Assembly (NCBI GenBank): GCA_934098505.1
Contig: CAKOOR010000001.1
Coordinates: forward strand, 1 to 64,000
Reading direction: 5' to 3'
Source: an uncultured Bacilli bacterium
GTDB taxonomy: Bacteria > Bacillota_I > Bacilli_A > RF39 > UBA660
Length of the DNA stretch: 64,000 nucleotides
The position numbers and the translations under genes are program-made. A model generated the notes under the pieces. The model did not search any database. It saw only the letters and a list, made by a program, of their open reading frames with translations, and was not told the origin of the DNA. How positions within the stretch are numbered: position 1 is the first letter of the stretch; the number at the start of each line of letters is the position of its first letter. This document shows positions 25,320 to 32,099 of this stretch, piece by piece.

Positions 25320-26309
25320 ATGAATATAGGAAATGTTTATATTAAAAATAAGGTTGTAGTGGCGCCAATGGCGGGAGTTACGAATACTTCTTATCGGAAA
25401 ATTTTAAAAAAGATGGGAGCCGGTTTAATTTATGCGGAAATGGTAAGCGATAAAGCTTTATGCTATCAAAGTAAGAAAACCCTAGATTTACTTAAAATGA
25501 ATGAGTTAGAAAGACCTATTAGTCAACAAATATTTGGAAGTGATGAAGAATCGTTTGTGGAAGCCGCTAAGTTAGTAGAAAAAATACAACAACCTGATAT
25601 TATCGACATTAATATGGGTTGTCCGGTTCCTAAAGTAGCTATTAAAAATCAAGCTGGTAGTGCTCTTTTAAAAGATCCTAAAAAAGTTAGAAAGATAGTA
25701 TCTAGCGTAGTTAAGGCGGTTAAAGTTCCTGTAACCGTTAAAATTAGAGCGGGTTGGGATAGCGAACATATTAATGCTGTTGAAGTAGCCAAAGTCTGTG
25801 AAGAAGCAGGGGCCAAGGCGATTGCTATCCATGCCAGAACTAGAGCCCAAGGTTATTCGGGAAAAGCCAATTGGAGCATAATAAAGAAAGTTAAAGAGGC
25901 TGTATCTATTCCAGTCATTGGTAATGGTGATGTAACTGATTGTTATCTTGCTAAGAAAATGTTAGAGGAAACGGGTTGTGATGCCGTGATGATTGGTAGG
26001 GGCTTACTAGGTAACCCTTGGTTAATAAGAGATTGTGTTAATTATTTAGAAAAAGGCTTAGAACCGGAAAAAGTAACAAATAAAGAAAAAATTGAGATGA
26101 TGCGTTATCATTATAAGTTATTATGTGAAGATACTAATGAAATAAGTGCTTCCCTAGAGATTAGAAGTCATATTCTATATTATTTAAAAGGAATGCCTAA
26201 GAGTAAAGAAATGAAAAATAAGATTTGTAGTTGTAAAAGTGCTAACGAGATATTTACGGCTTTAGATGAATACGAATCTTATCTTAAAGATTTAGGAGAA
26301 TTAGATTAG
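25320..26309 (+). CDS. dus: tRNA-dihydrouridine synthase (DusB-like)
   Basis: 329 residues from ATG 25320 (GGGTG upstream; the family start NVYIKNKVVVAPMAGVTN follows). TIM-barrel flavoenzyme with APMAGVTNTSYR, DINMGCPVPKVAIKNQAGSA (catalytic Cys), KIRAGWD, AIHARTRAQGYSGKANW and NGDVTDCY, then the C-terminal helical tRNA-binding domain. It reduces specific uridines of tRNA with NADPH through FMN. Its stop codon abuts the start of the pseudouridine synthase gene, so two RNA-modifying enzymes are made together. Confidence 0.94.
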   Translation: MNIGNVYIKNKVVVAPMAGVTNTSYRKILKKMGAGLIYAEMVSDKALCYQSKKTLDLLKMNELERPISQQIFGSDEESFVEAAKLVEKIQQPDIIDINMGCPVPKVAIKNQAGSALLKDPKKVRKIVSSVVKAVKVPVTVKIRAGWDSEHINAVEVAKVCEEAGAKAIAIHARTRAQGYSGKANWSIIKKVKEAVSIPVIGNGDVTDCYLAKKMLEETGCDAVMIGRGLLGNPWLIRDCVNYLEKGLEPEKVTNKEKIEMMRYHYKLLCEDTNEISASLEIRSHILYYLKGMPKSKEMKNKICSCKSANEIFTALDEYESYLKDLGELD

Positions 26310-26960
26310 ATGAAAAAGTTAAATATTATATATGAAGATAAAGAGATATTAGTTGTAAATAAACCAGCAAAATTACTTACGGTTGCCACTGATAAAGAAG
26401 AAATGCGTACTTTGTATCATGAAGTAAGAGAGTATTTACATAAGAAAAATCAAAAGGTATTTGTAGTACATAGATTAGATAAAGATACTTCAGGACTTGT
26501 TTTATTTGCTAAAAATCCTAAGTTGAAAGAAATGTTACAGAATAACTGGTTAAGATATACCAGAGAATATATTGCTGTGGTTGAAGGTAAATTGCCAAAA
26601 TCAAAAGATACTTTAAGATTTTACTTACAAGAAGATAAAACCCACCATGTTTATGTTAGTGATAAAGGGTTATCTAGTGTTACGGAGTATGAAGTATTAG
26701 ATGCTAATAAGACCCAAAGTCTAATAAGTGTTAGAATTAAAACCGGAAGAAAAAATCAGATTAGAGCTAGTCTTTCTTATATTGGCAATCCGATTGTTGG
26801 GGATAAAAAATACGATGCTAAAATTAATTCTTTAAGTCGTTTAGGCCTTCATGCCAATAGATTAGTAATTAAACATCCCATAACTAATAAAGAGATGGAG
26901 TTTGTTTGCAAGGCTCCTAAAGTGTTTTATCTAGGATTTAGAGATTATAAAGAAGAATAA
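26310..26960 (+). CDS. RluA/RluD-family pseudouridine synthase (short form)
   Basis: 216 residues. The catalytic motif VVHRLDKDTSGLVLFAKN has the conserved Asp. YEDKEILVVNKPAKLLT at the N-terminus and RIKTGRKNQIRASL, LHANRLVIKHP further on are family hallmarks. It lacks the N-terminal S4 domain of RluD, as in the shorter RluA-like enzymes. Target is rRNA or tRNA, not determinable here. Confidence 0.9.
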   Translation: MKKLNIIYEDKEILVVNKPAKLLTVATDKEEMRTLYHEVREYLHKKNQKVFVVHRLDKDTSGLVLFAKNPKLKEMLQNNWLRYTREYIAVVEGKLPKSKDTLRFYLQEDKTHHVYVSDKGLSSVTEYEVLDANKTQSLISVRIKTGRKNQIRASLSYIGNPIVGDKKYDAKINSLSRLGLHANRLVIKHPITNKEMEFVCKAPKVFYLGFRDYKEE

Positions 26961-26968
26961 TTTTATCT

Positions 26969-26998
26969 ATATGTCTAATGGGACATATGGTTTTTTTT
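26969..26998 (+). terminator. Terminator after the RluD-like gene
   Basis: ATATGTC / GACATAT hairpin, 6-nt loop, then a run of eight T. Marks the last chromosomal operon before the prophage. Confidence 0.8.
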
Positions 26999-27008
26999 AA
27001 AATTTTTG

Positions 27009-27360
27009 GAAAAGTGTTAAATATATTTGCTGAAAAGTGTTAAACGGCTTATTTTAAGTGAAATTTTGCTAGTAAAAAAATCAATAATGAGTATTTTTGA
27101 TGATTAGGCTAAATCTACTGCAAAATCACGGCAACATATTAAAATAATTGTTCTTTTTATAAAATAAGTCTTATTTTGTAATGAGATATAGAGAAAAAAA
27201 GCTAGAATCTTAGGTGATTACTAGCTTTCTGTATAAAAAAACAACTTCCGAAGAAGTTGTAATTAACATAAATGGCGCCTGATGTAGGTACACAAATAGG
27301 CTTTCAAACCCAGCATTTACTGGACTTTAGTATATAATTACTGCGAAAATTACTGCAATA
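27009..27360. other. Prophage left boundary region with repeats (probable attL vicinity)
   Basis: A 350-bp stretch without a gene between the last chromosomal terminator and the integrase stop. It holds direct repeats GAAAAGTGTTAAA (27009-27021, 27032-27044) and ATTACTGC (27337-27344, 27349-27356; a TACTGC relative near 27116). Short direct repeats beside a tyrosine integrase fit arm- or core-type sites, but the right junction is outside the window so the att core cannot be defined. Confidence 0.45.
27234..27260 (-). terminator. Terminator of the integrase transcript
   Basis: On the minus strand ACAACTTC-TTCG-GAAGTTGT followed by TTTTTTTAT. The UUCG tetraloop is typical of a strong terminator. 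Confidence 0.8.
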
Positions 27361-27368
27361 CTACTTTT

Positions 27369-28529
27369 TTAAAATAAATTAGTCGTAGATTCTGCAACTT
27401 CCTTTCTAACTTTATTTGATAAATGGCCATATCTATTTACAGTCGTATTATAGTTACTATGACCTAGTCTTTCGCTAATATGATAGAGTTCCCAACCTTG
27501 TTCCATGAGTGTCGCAACATAAGTGTGTCTAAGGTCGTATAATCTTATTTTAGTTATATTAGCTCTTTCTATGTAATGATTAAATATTTTTCTAAGCATT
27601 GTATCCGAATATGGTTTAAATGTTTCTAAATTCATAATGATAGGATAGGTGTCATCTATTTTAGTCATTATTGATTCTTCGATAAATGCTTTATATTTTT
27701 TTATTTCATTTAATAAGTTCTTAGATACATCTAATGATCTAATTGAGTTCATATTTTTAGGTTCTTTATAGTATCCCTTGATTCTAGGATCATAACTAAT
27801 CGAATGCCTAATATTTATTCTATCATTAGCATAGTCTAAATCACAATATCTTAATGCTCTAGTTTCACCAATTCTATTTCCTAAGTTAAGTTCTAATAAT
27901 ACTAAAATTTTCATTGTGTAAGCTATATATTTAGTATGAATATCTTCACTAAATAAATCATTACTTACTGTTTCTATAAATCTTTGTGCTTCTTTTATGG
28001 ACCAAAACTTCATTTCTTGTTTTACTATTTTTATAGGTTTTATAAATGCTGTTGGTGATGTAATAATATATTTAAAGTGAATACAATAATTGAAAAATGC
28101 TTTTAATGTTTTTAGTAACTCATTTTTCCAACTCTCGGTGCAATCCCAGCTTTCTCTTAACTCAATTATGTCTTTTTCTGTTATTTTGGTTATCTTCTTA
28201 TTTTTAATGTTGTCAAAGTATTTATCGAATTGACTTTTTTTCTTTTGAAGTTGTTTATAACTGTTTAGTTCTACTTTTTCAGAGTATTCTAAATACTTAG
28301 TATATAATTCCTCAAAAGTGTTATTTGCAACTACTTTGGTTTCCATTTTATTTATTTTACTTTTATAACTGTTTCTTAAATCAATAGCACTATTAATATC
28401 AAATATTTTATTTCCGTCTATTTCAGAAATAGTCATATTTGGTCTTGTAAAATTGATTATATAGTTTTTCTTTTTAATATTATAATAGATATTTTGATAT
28501 CTAGTTCTTTTATATATTTTTTTATCCAT
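27369..28529 (-). CDS. int: Phage tyrosine integrase
   Basis: 386 residues. An N-terminal arm-binding region, a SAM-like core-binding domain (about 90-170) and a catalytic domain with LGNRIGETRALR (first Arg), IRLYDLRHTYVATLM (His-x-x-Arg region), LGHSNYNTTVNRY (second His and the Tyr nucleophile). AAGGAG precedes the ATG. It catalyses integration and, with an excisionase, excision. The gene faces the chromosome, with lysogeny genes on its other side. Confidence 0.93.
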   Translation of the reverse strand: MDKKIYKRTRYQNIYYNIKKKNYIINFTRPNMTISEIDGNKIFDINSAIDLRNSYKSKINKMETKVVANNTFEELYTKYLEYSEKVELNSYKQLQKKKSQFDKYFDNIKNKKITKITEKDIIELRESWDCTESWKNELLKTLKAFFNYCIHFKYIITSPTAFIKPIKIVKQEMKFWSIKEAQRFIETVSNDLFSEDIHTKYIAYTMKILVLLELNLGNRIGETRALRYCDLDYANDRINIRHSISYDPRIKGYYKEPKNMNSIRSLDVSKNLLNEIKKYKAFIEESIMTKIDDTYPIIMNLETFKPYSDTMLRKIFNHYIERANITKIRLYDLRHTYVATLMEQGWELYHISERLGHSNYNTTVNRYGHLSNKVRKEVAESTTNLF

Positions 28530-28542
28530 TTTATACTCCTTT

Positions 28543-28573
28543 TTTACACAATTAATAAATTGTGTGGTAAAAT
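28543..28573 (+). promoter_or_regulatory. Promoter with embedded 8-bp inverted repeat, start of the small RNA
   Basis: TTTACA or TTACAC, 18-19-nt spacer, TGG-TAAAAT (28568-28573). The spacer is filled by ACACAATT-AATA-AATTGTGT (28546-28565), a likely repressor operator. It sits between int (leftward) and the small RNA (rightward). Confidence 0.55.
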
Positions 28574-28670
28574 GAGTATAGAAAAGCTACTAGTTGACGC
28601 TATGTGAGTTTTTCTAGAGTATTTCTATACTCGTTCCTCTAATCCATGCCAGTGGGTTAGGGGATTTTTT
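28574..28670 (+). ncRNA. Candidate antisense small RNA next to the integrase
   Basis: No ORF. An inverted repeat GAGTATAGAAA (28574-28584) / TTTCTATACTC (28622-28632) encloses TACTAGTTGACGCTAT (28588-28603), which is the exact reverse complement of 31601-31616 in the leader of the excisionase-like gene. It ends in a 10-bp terminator (28636-28663) followed by A and six T. A promoter-like pair precedes it. The transcript and its start are inferred. Confidence 0.6.
28636..28670 (+). terminator. Terminator of the candidate small RNA
   Basis: CCTCTAATCC / GGGTTAGGGG, ten pairs with two wobbles, 8-nt loop, then ATTTTTT. No coding gene precedes it on this strand, which is why a small RNA is proposed. 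Confidence 0.8.
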
Positions 28671-28678
28671 ATTTAGTT

Positions 28679-28704
28679 AAAAAGAGCCTATCATTGATAA
28701 GCTC
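28679..28704 (-). terminator. Leftward terminator/attenuator between the small ORF and int
   Basis: GAGCTTATC / GATAGGCTC, nine pairs with one wobble, loop AAT, followed on the minus strand by TTTTT. It ends the repressor-controlled leftward transcript, or lets part of it read on into int. Confidence 0.75.
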
Positions 28705-28741
28705 TTAGTAGCAGCCTAAATTGTCTTAGGCAAGGTACCTT

Positions 28742-28840
28742 CTATTTTGTGTATTGCATAAATGCAACCGCCGAAGCTAGGCTGGGGCTACCATCTCCAG
28801 TAATATTGATATGCAGTTGGCTGCATATCAATAGTATCAC
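28742..28840 (-). CDS. Possible 32-residue peptide in a structured leader
   Basis: A GTG-started frame ending SPSLASAVAFMQYTK, hydrophobic at its start (ILLICSQLHI). No ribosome site is evident. A 13-bp perfect hairpin (28804-28816 / 28821-28833, loop TTGG) covers codons 3-12, so translation would be blocked unless the RNA refolds. It lies in a transcript starting near 28956 and ending at the terminator 28679-28704. It may be a peptide gene under structural control, or the RNA itself may be the product. I do not recognise a family. Confidence 0.3.
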   Translation of the reverse strand: MILLICSQLHINITGDGSPSLASAVAFMQYTK

Positions 28841-28943
28841 AAGTGAGACTTTAATTCAATTATTTGAGCTTATAATAAAATAATGAATTGATTTTTTTGC
28901 TTTTATTTAATATCCCTTTTCAATTTTTTTACAAAAGCATTTA

Positions 28944-28958
28944 ACAACAAAATGTTGT
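28944..28958. promoter_or_regulatory. Repressor operator O1
   Basis: ACAACA-AAA-TGTTGT, a perfect 15-bp palindrome, identical to O2 in the rightward promoter. It covers the expected start site of the leftward promoter at 28963-28990. Confidence 0.75.
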
Positions 28959-28962
28959 ATTT

Positions 28963-28990
28963 ATTATAACTTATTTGGAACATTTGTCAA
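28963..28990 (-). promoter_or_regulatory. Leftward promoter upstream of the small ORF and int
   Basis: On the minus strand TTGACA, 16-nt spacer, TATAAT, i.e. both boxes perfect. Start near 28956 falls inside O1, so bound repressor would block initiation. Confidence 0.75.
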
Positions 28991-29116
28991 TGGATATTTA
29001 ATGTTGTAGAATAAAAAAGGGTGTTTTGTGAAATATCTTAATAAGCTTTATAAGTATTTGAAAATAAATAAATTATATTTTGAATTTTTAAAACTTATAA
29101 GTGAAAACAAAAAGCA

Positions 29117-29554
29117 CTAATCTATAGTGCTTATATTGAAATAGTTAACATTTCTTGTTGTTTCTTTGTCTAAATCTGCTAAAGCTTCATTATCTGGATT
29201 AAATTCAGCGCTTCTTCTGACACCATTTTGCAATTGTTTTATCAATTCTTCTTGCTTTTTTATTTTATTTTGTAATTTATTTGTATTATTAGCTATGGTA
29301 GTATTTTCAGCACTTAAACCTTGATTTTTATCTTCTAATACTTTCACATATTTATTAAGTTTAAAAGCATAGTAAGGTGTATAAAGCAAAATTACTACTA
29401 AGTATGCAAAAATGCTTGTTAAAAAAATAAGAAGTAGTGATTGCCAAAAATTAAAATCCTGATTAAAATGAGTGATTCCGATTGCATTAATCATTATACC
29501 AAGAATTATATTTACCGCACCTGTTACGGTTTGGGAAAATCTAGGCTTCTCCAT
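29117..29554 (-). CDS. Small membrane protein with coiled coil, lysogeny region
   Basis: 145 residues. Two membrane helices (about 10-28 and 37-60) then a coiled coil (KLQNKIKKQEELIKQLQN) and a polar tail. It overlaps the end of the upstream 242-residue gene by 14 nt, so the two are probably coupled. Unknown function. Its place in the repressor operon means it is expressed in the lysogen, as superinfection-exclusion or defence genes often are. Confidence 0.65.
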   Translation of the reverse strand: MEKPRFSQTVTGAVNIILGIMINAIGITHFNQDFNFWQSLLLIFLTSIFAYLVVILLYTPYYAFKLNKYVKVLEDKNQGLSAENTTIANNTNKLQNKIKKQEELIKQLQNGVRRSAEFNPDNEALADLDKETTRNVNYFNISTID

Positions 29555-30269
29555 AAATTAAACATTCCCTCATAACAATCTTGCCTAATTCTGTTATTGT
29601 TATAATACCTGGTTCAACAATTAATTTTAAGCCAGTTTCTTTTAAGTTATCGTCATATTCGTTTTTATGATTTTCAAAAGTTTTTCTTATTTGATCTTCA
29701 TCTTTTACTAAATAATTTTCTCTGTCAATTTCTATTAATCCTAATCGTTTAAGATTTTCAAGTATTAAATTTTCAATGTTAAATGAATCATGGCATTTAT
29801 GATTAACATCATCTATTAAAAATCTGCCTATTTCGTATGAACCGATTGATAAATTTTTAGGATTATGTTCCAATGGCTTCTCCTTAACAAAACATATTGT
29901 TATTCTATTTGTTCCTCTTTTTTCCATTATTTGGTAAAGATCGTTAATAAAATTAATATCATTATCTGAAATGTTAATTATAACATCAATTATTTGTGAA
30001 GTTATATTTTCGTCCTTTTTTTCACTCAGTTCTTTTTTTAATATTTTAATTAAAATGTTACCGACATTAGAATTTGGATCGTTAATAGTTAATTGATATA
30101 ATAACGGAACGATTATATTTGAACGAGGAGCAATGATGGAGTCTTTTGAAATATTATTAATTATTTGTGATAATTTTTTTTTCAAAATCTTTGTATTATT
30201 TTGTGTAAAATAATTAGAAATTCTATCTAAATAGTAATTAATTTCTTTTTCTAAAGTATTTTTATTCAT
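29541..30269 (-). CDS. Hypothetical lysogeny-operon protein (possibly DUF4393/Abi-alpha-like)
   Basis: 242 residues, soluble, mostly helical, with a C-terminal segment LIVEPGIITITELGKIVMREC that recalls the end of DUF4393/Abi-alpha proteins (hydrophobic strand, then an FG/LG helix). The similarity is by eye and weak. It is two bases downstream of the repressor gene and overlaps the next gene, so it is co-transcribed with cI. A role in host takeover defence is inferred from position only. Confidence 0.5.
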   Translation of the reverse strand: MNKNTLEKEINYYLDRISNYFTQNNTKILKKKLSQIINNISKDSIIAPRSNIIVPLLYQLTINDPNSNVGNILIKILKKELSEKKDENITSQIIDVIINISDNDINFINDLYQIMEKRGTNRITICFVKEKPLEHNPKNLSIGSYEIGRFLIDDVNHKCHDSFNIENLILENLKRLGLIEIDRENYLVKDEDQIRKTFENHKNEYDDNLKETGLKLIVEPGIITITELGKIVMRECLIYGEA

Positions 30270-30271
30270 AA

Positions 30272-30631
30272 TTATTTTTCACCTTTTAGTATGTCTTTAT
30301 TATTAACTAAAAAATTCATAAGTTTATTGAATTCTTCAGGTGTTAGGTCATCATCATTTTCCATGAATCCGGCTCTTATTAAAGCATTTTTTAGTGCAAG
30401 TTTCTCTTTTAGTTCATTATCCTTTGATGTTATGTTGCTATCATTTCCTAGTAAGTAATCTATTGAAATGTTTAATATCTGAGCTATTTTGACCAGTGTT
30501 TTATTATCTGGCTGGGTAATATTTTGACACCATCGACTTACTGCTTGTTGAGTAACATTTAACTCTTTAGCAAAATCTTTTTGTTTTATGTTTTTTTCTT
30601 CTAAAGCAAATTTCAATCTTTCTCCTAACAT
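30272..30631 (-). CDS. CI-like phage repressor (HTH XRE family)
   Basis: 119 residues from ATG 30631, chosen because TGGAGGC is properly spaced and MLGERLKFALEEKNIKQ is the usual HTH start; a longer frame upstream lacks these. HTH XRE domain: KQKDFAKELNVTQQAVSRWCQN, then ILNISIDYLLGND. The C-terminal part is short, without a LexA-type peptidase, so induction would not be by self-cleavage. Likely binds the ACAACA-AAA-TGTTGT palindromes, one of which is ~85 bp upstream in the rightward promoter. Confidence 0.88.
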   Translation of the reverse strand: MLGERLKFALEEKNIKQKDFAKELNVTQQAVSRWCQNITQPDNKTLVKIAQILNISIDYLLGNDSNITSKDNELKEKLALKNALIRAGFMENDDDLTPEEFNKLMNFLVNNKDILKGEK

Positions 30632-30708
30632 AGTGCCTCCAATCCAACTTATTATACAACAAAAAGTTACCTTTTTTTTGAAAGTTAACATTATTGATTA
30701 ATTTTGCA

Positions 30709-30737
30709 TTGACAACAACAAAATGTTGTAATACAAT
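30709..30737 (+). promoter_or_regulatory. Rightward early promoter with operator O2 in the spacer
   Basis: TTGACA (30709-30714), 17-nt spacer, TACAAT (30732-30737). The palindrome O2 (30715-30729) fills the spacer, so repressor and RNA polymerase cannot bind together. Confidence 0.85.
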
Positions 30738-30924
30738 GTATTTGTAACTAGACAATAGTTACGAAAGTTATATAAAAAGAATATCAAGTTCTGTCTGGTA
30801 AACTACCTTGATATTCCAACAAAATAGTCAGTATAGGCTAACCCTATATTAGACTGTAAAATCCCAATGCTTTTTTGTAATGCATTGAACGATTTTTACC
30901 TTTTTACAAAGGTATCTTGATTAT
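30738..30924 (+). other. Structured untranslated leader of the rightward early transcript
   Basis: About 190 nt without an ORF, rich in inverted repeats: AATATCAAG/CTTGATATT (about 30780-30816), GCATTG/CAATGC-type pairing near 30870, TACCTTT/AAAGGTA (30898-30914). It might act in antitermination or attenuation before the Cro-like gene. Not matched to a known RNA class. Confidence 0.5.
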
Positions 30925-30939
30925 ATAACAAAATGTTGT
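30925..30939. promoter_or_regulatory. Repressor operator O3
   Basis: ATAACA-AAA-TGTTGT, one base off the O1/O2 palindrome, 24 nt before the Cro-like start codon. A second, weaker promoter may overlap it (TATAAC at 30924-30929). This gives the lysogeny switch three operators. Confidence 0.7.
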
Positions 30940-30962
30940 AAAAGGCAAGGAGGTGTTAAAAA

Positions 30963-31154
30963 ATGTCGAGAAATTGGCTTAAGGAATTGAGAAAAGCCAA
31001 GAAAATAAAACTTACGGATATTTCTAAGAAATCTGGTATTACTGTTACATATTATAAGTATATTGAAAATGGCTTGAGAAGACCTAGTCCTCAGGTTGCA
31101 CAAAAAATTGCAAAAATACTAGATTTCGATTGGAAATTATTCTTTGAAATTTAG
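30963..31154 (+). CDS. Cro-like small HTH XRE protein
   Basis: 63 residues, almost only an HTH: WLKELRKAKKIKLTDISKKSGITVTYYKYIENG. AAGGAGGTG precedes the ATG. First gene of the rightward operon after O3, divergent from the CI-like gene, the standard position of Cro. It would act on the same operators to allow lytic growth. Confidence 0.85.
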   Translation: MSRNWLKELRKAKKIKLTDISKKSGITVTYYKYIENGLRRPSPQVAQKIAKILDFDWKLFFEI

Positions 31155-31165
31155 AAAGAGGAGAA

Positions 31166-31300
31166 ATGGAGATAGCTGCTAATATTTTAGAAATTGAAGT
31201 GCTTAATGATTATGTGGTAATCATAACGGAAAAAGAAAAAATAAATTTTAATCTTGAAAACTTAGAACAAATAAATATTAAAAAAACGATAATGGTTTAA
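31166..31300 (+). CDS. 44-residue phage early peptide
   Basis: Starts 11 nt after the Cro-like stop, with AGAGGAG at good spacing. MEIAANILEIEVLNDYVVII then an acidic/basic mix. No membrane segment and no family known. Gene order suggests co-transcription with cro; the terminator at 31321 follows. Confidence 0.6.
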   Translation: MEIAANILEIEVLNDYVVIITEKEKINFNLENLEQINIKKTIMV

Positions 31301-31320
31301 CTATTATTAATGTTGAATTA

Positions 31321-31352
31321 AAAAAACTAGATAGTGCTAGTATCTAGTTTGT
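31321..31352. terminator. Bidirectional terminator
   Basis: AAACTAGATA / TATCTAGTTT, 10-bp stem, 7-nt loop, A-run left and T-rich right. Separates the cro transcript from the convergent 31357-31545 gene. Confidence 0.75.
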
Positions 31353-31356
31353 AAAT

Positions 31357-31545
31357 TTAATTGTTTGCATTAGTTTTTATGACAGTTGGGTTTTCTTGGA
31401 ATAATTTAGTTAGTTCTTTGTAGATAGCATCCATACATTTTGCTATTTCATCGCCAGATTTTTCTGTTACTTGATGATCGCAGTTTGAAAGCATAGCAGT
31501 AATTATTTCTTTTGTCATTTTGATAACTTCATAGTTTTGGATCAT
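31357..31545 (-). CDS. Small hypothetical prophage protein, leftward
   Basis: 62 residues, acidic and helical (MTKEIITAMLSNCDHQ ... GDEIAKCMDAIYKELTKLFQ). GAGGTGAT stands before ATG 31545. It is the only leftward gene within the early region, facing the cro transcript. A TTGACG box on the minus strand (31605-31610) could serve it, inside the 16-nt motif shared with the small RNA. Function unknown. Confidence 0.6.
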   Translation of the reverse strand: MIQNYEVIKMTKEIITAMLSNCDHQVTEKSGDEIAKCMDAIYKELTKLFQENPTVIKTNANN

Positions 31546-31600
31546 GTTGTATCACCTCACTTTCTAATAACCATTTTAAGGAATAAAAAGGCTAAAATCA

Positions 31601-31616
31601 ATAGCGTCAACTAGTA
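31601..31616 (+). promoter_or_regulatory. Putative small-RNA target site in the leader of the excisionase-like gene
   Basis: ATAGCGTCAACTAGTA, the exact reverse complement of 28588-28603. It ends one base before the AAGGAGGG ribosome site (31618-31625), so pairing would reach the edge of the initiation region. A shared protein-binding site is the alternative. Confidence 0.6.
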
Positions 31617-31629
31617 CAAGGAGGGTTTT

Positions 31630-31833
31630 ATGTTAACTTACAAAGATATCATGAAAATAACAGGATACAGCCGTAGTAAAGCTTATGCGATTATACGATA
31701 TTTAAATAAAAAATTTAAAGAGGAATATCCAAAAGCATTAACTTTTAAAGGGCGTATTCAAAAAGATTATTTCTATAAAAGAATTTATGGTATAGAAACA
31801 AAAAAAGAAAACGCCGTTCAAAAGTTTTCTTGA
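31630..31833 (+). CDS. Excisionase-like small HTH protein
   Basis: 67 residues: MLTYKDIMKITGYSRSKAYAII is the winged-helix/MerR-like start typical of small excisionases and DNA-bending proteins of Bacillota phages, followed by a basic helix (RYLNKKFKEEYPK). AAGGAGGG at close spacing. It probably directs the integrase to excise, though it could be another regulator. Its leader holds the 16-nt small-RNA complement. Confidence 0.65.
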   Translation: MLTYKDIMKITGYSRSKAYAIIRYLNKKFKEEYPKALTFKGRIQKDYFYKRIYGIETKKENAVQKFS

Positions 31834-31882
31834 AACAAATATACCACAAAATTAATAATATTTCAAATTAAAAGGAGAATTT

Positions 31883-32098
31883 ATGAAAAAAAAGATTAAG
31901 TGGGGGAATTGGTTATTGTTAATAGCATTAATTATAAGCTTAATCATAATAGGAACAGATGTATTTAAAATTGCTATACAACCTTTATTTACAGGCTATA
32001 GCGTATCATTTACAACTTATGGTCTTGTTACTCATTTATTTATCTTACTAGCTGGAATTAGTTTAAGTGATTATTTCGAGAGTCTAATGGAAGAATAA
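31883..32098 (+). CDS. Small two-helix membrane protein
   Basis: 71 residues with two hydrophobic helices (WLLLIALIISLIIIG and YGLVTHLFILLAGISL). AAAAGGAG precedes the ATG. Located between the excisionase-like and replication genes; function unknown. Confidence 0.65.
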   Translation: MKKKIKWGNWLLLIALIISLIIIGTDVFKIAIQPLFTGYSVSFTTYGLVTHLFILLAGISLSDYFESLMEE

Positions 32099-32099
32099 T

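Noticed and set aside
27270..27345. tRNA- or tmRNA-like fragment at the prophage end (GGCGCC ... TTCAAACC)
   Set aside because: No acceptor or anticodon stem could be formed; only short resemblance to a T-loop.
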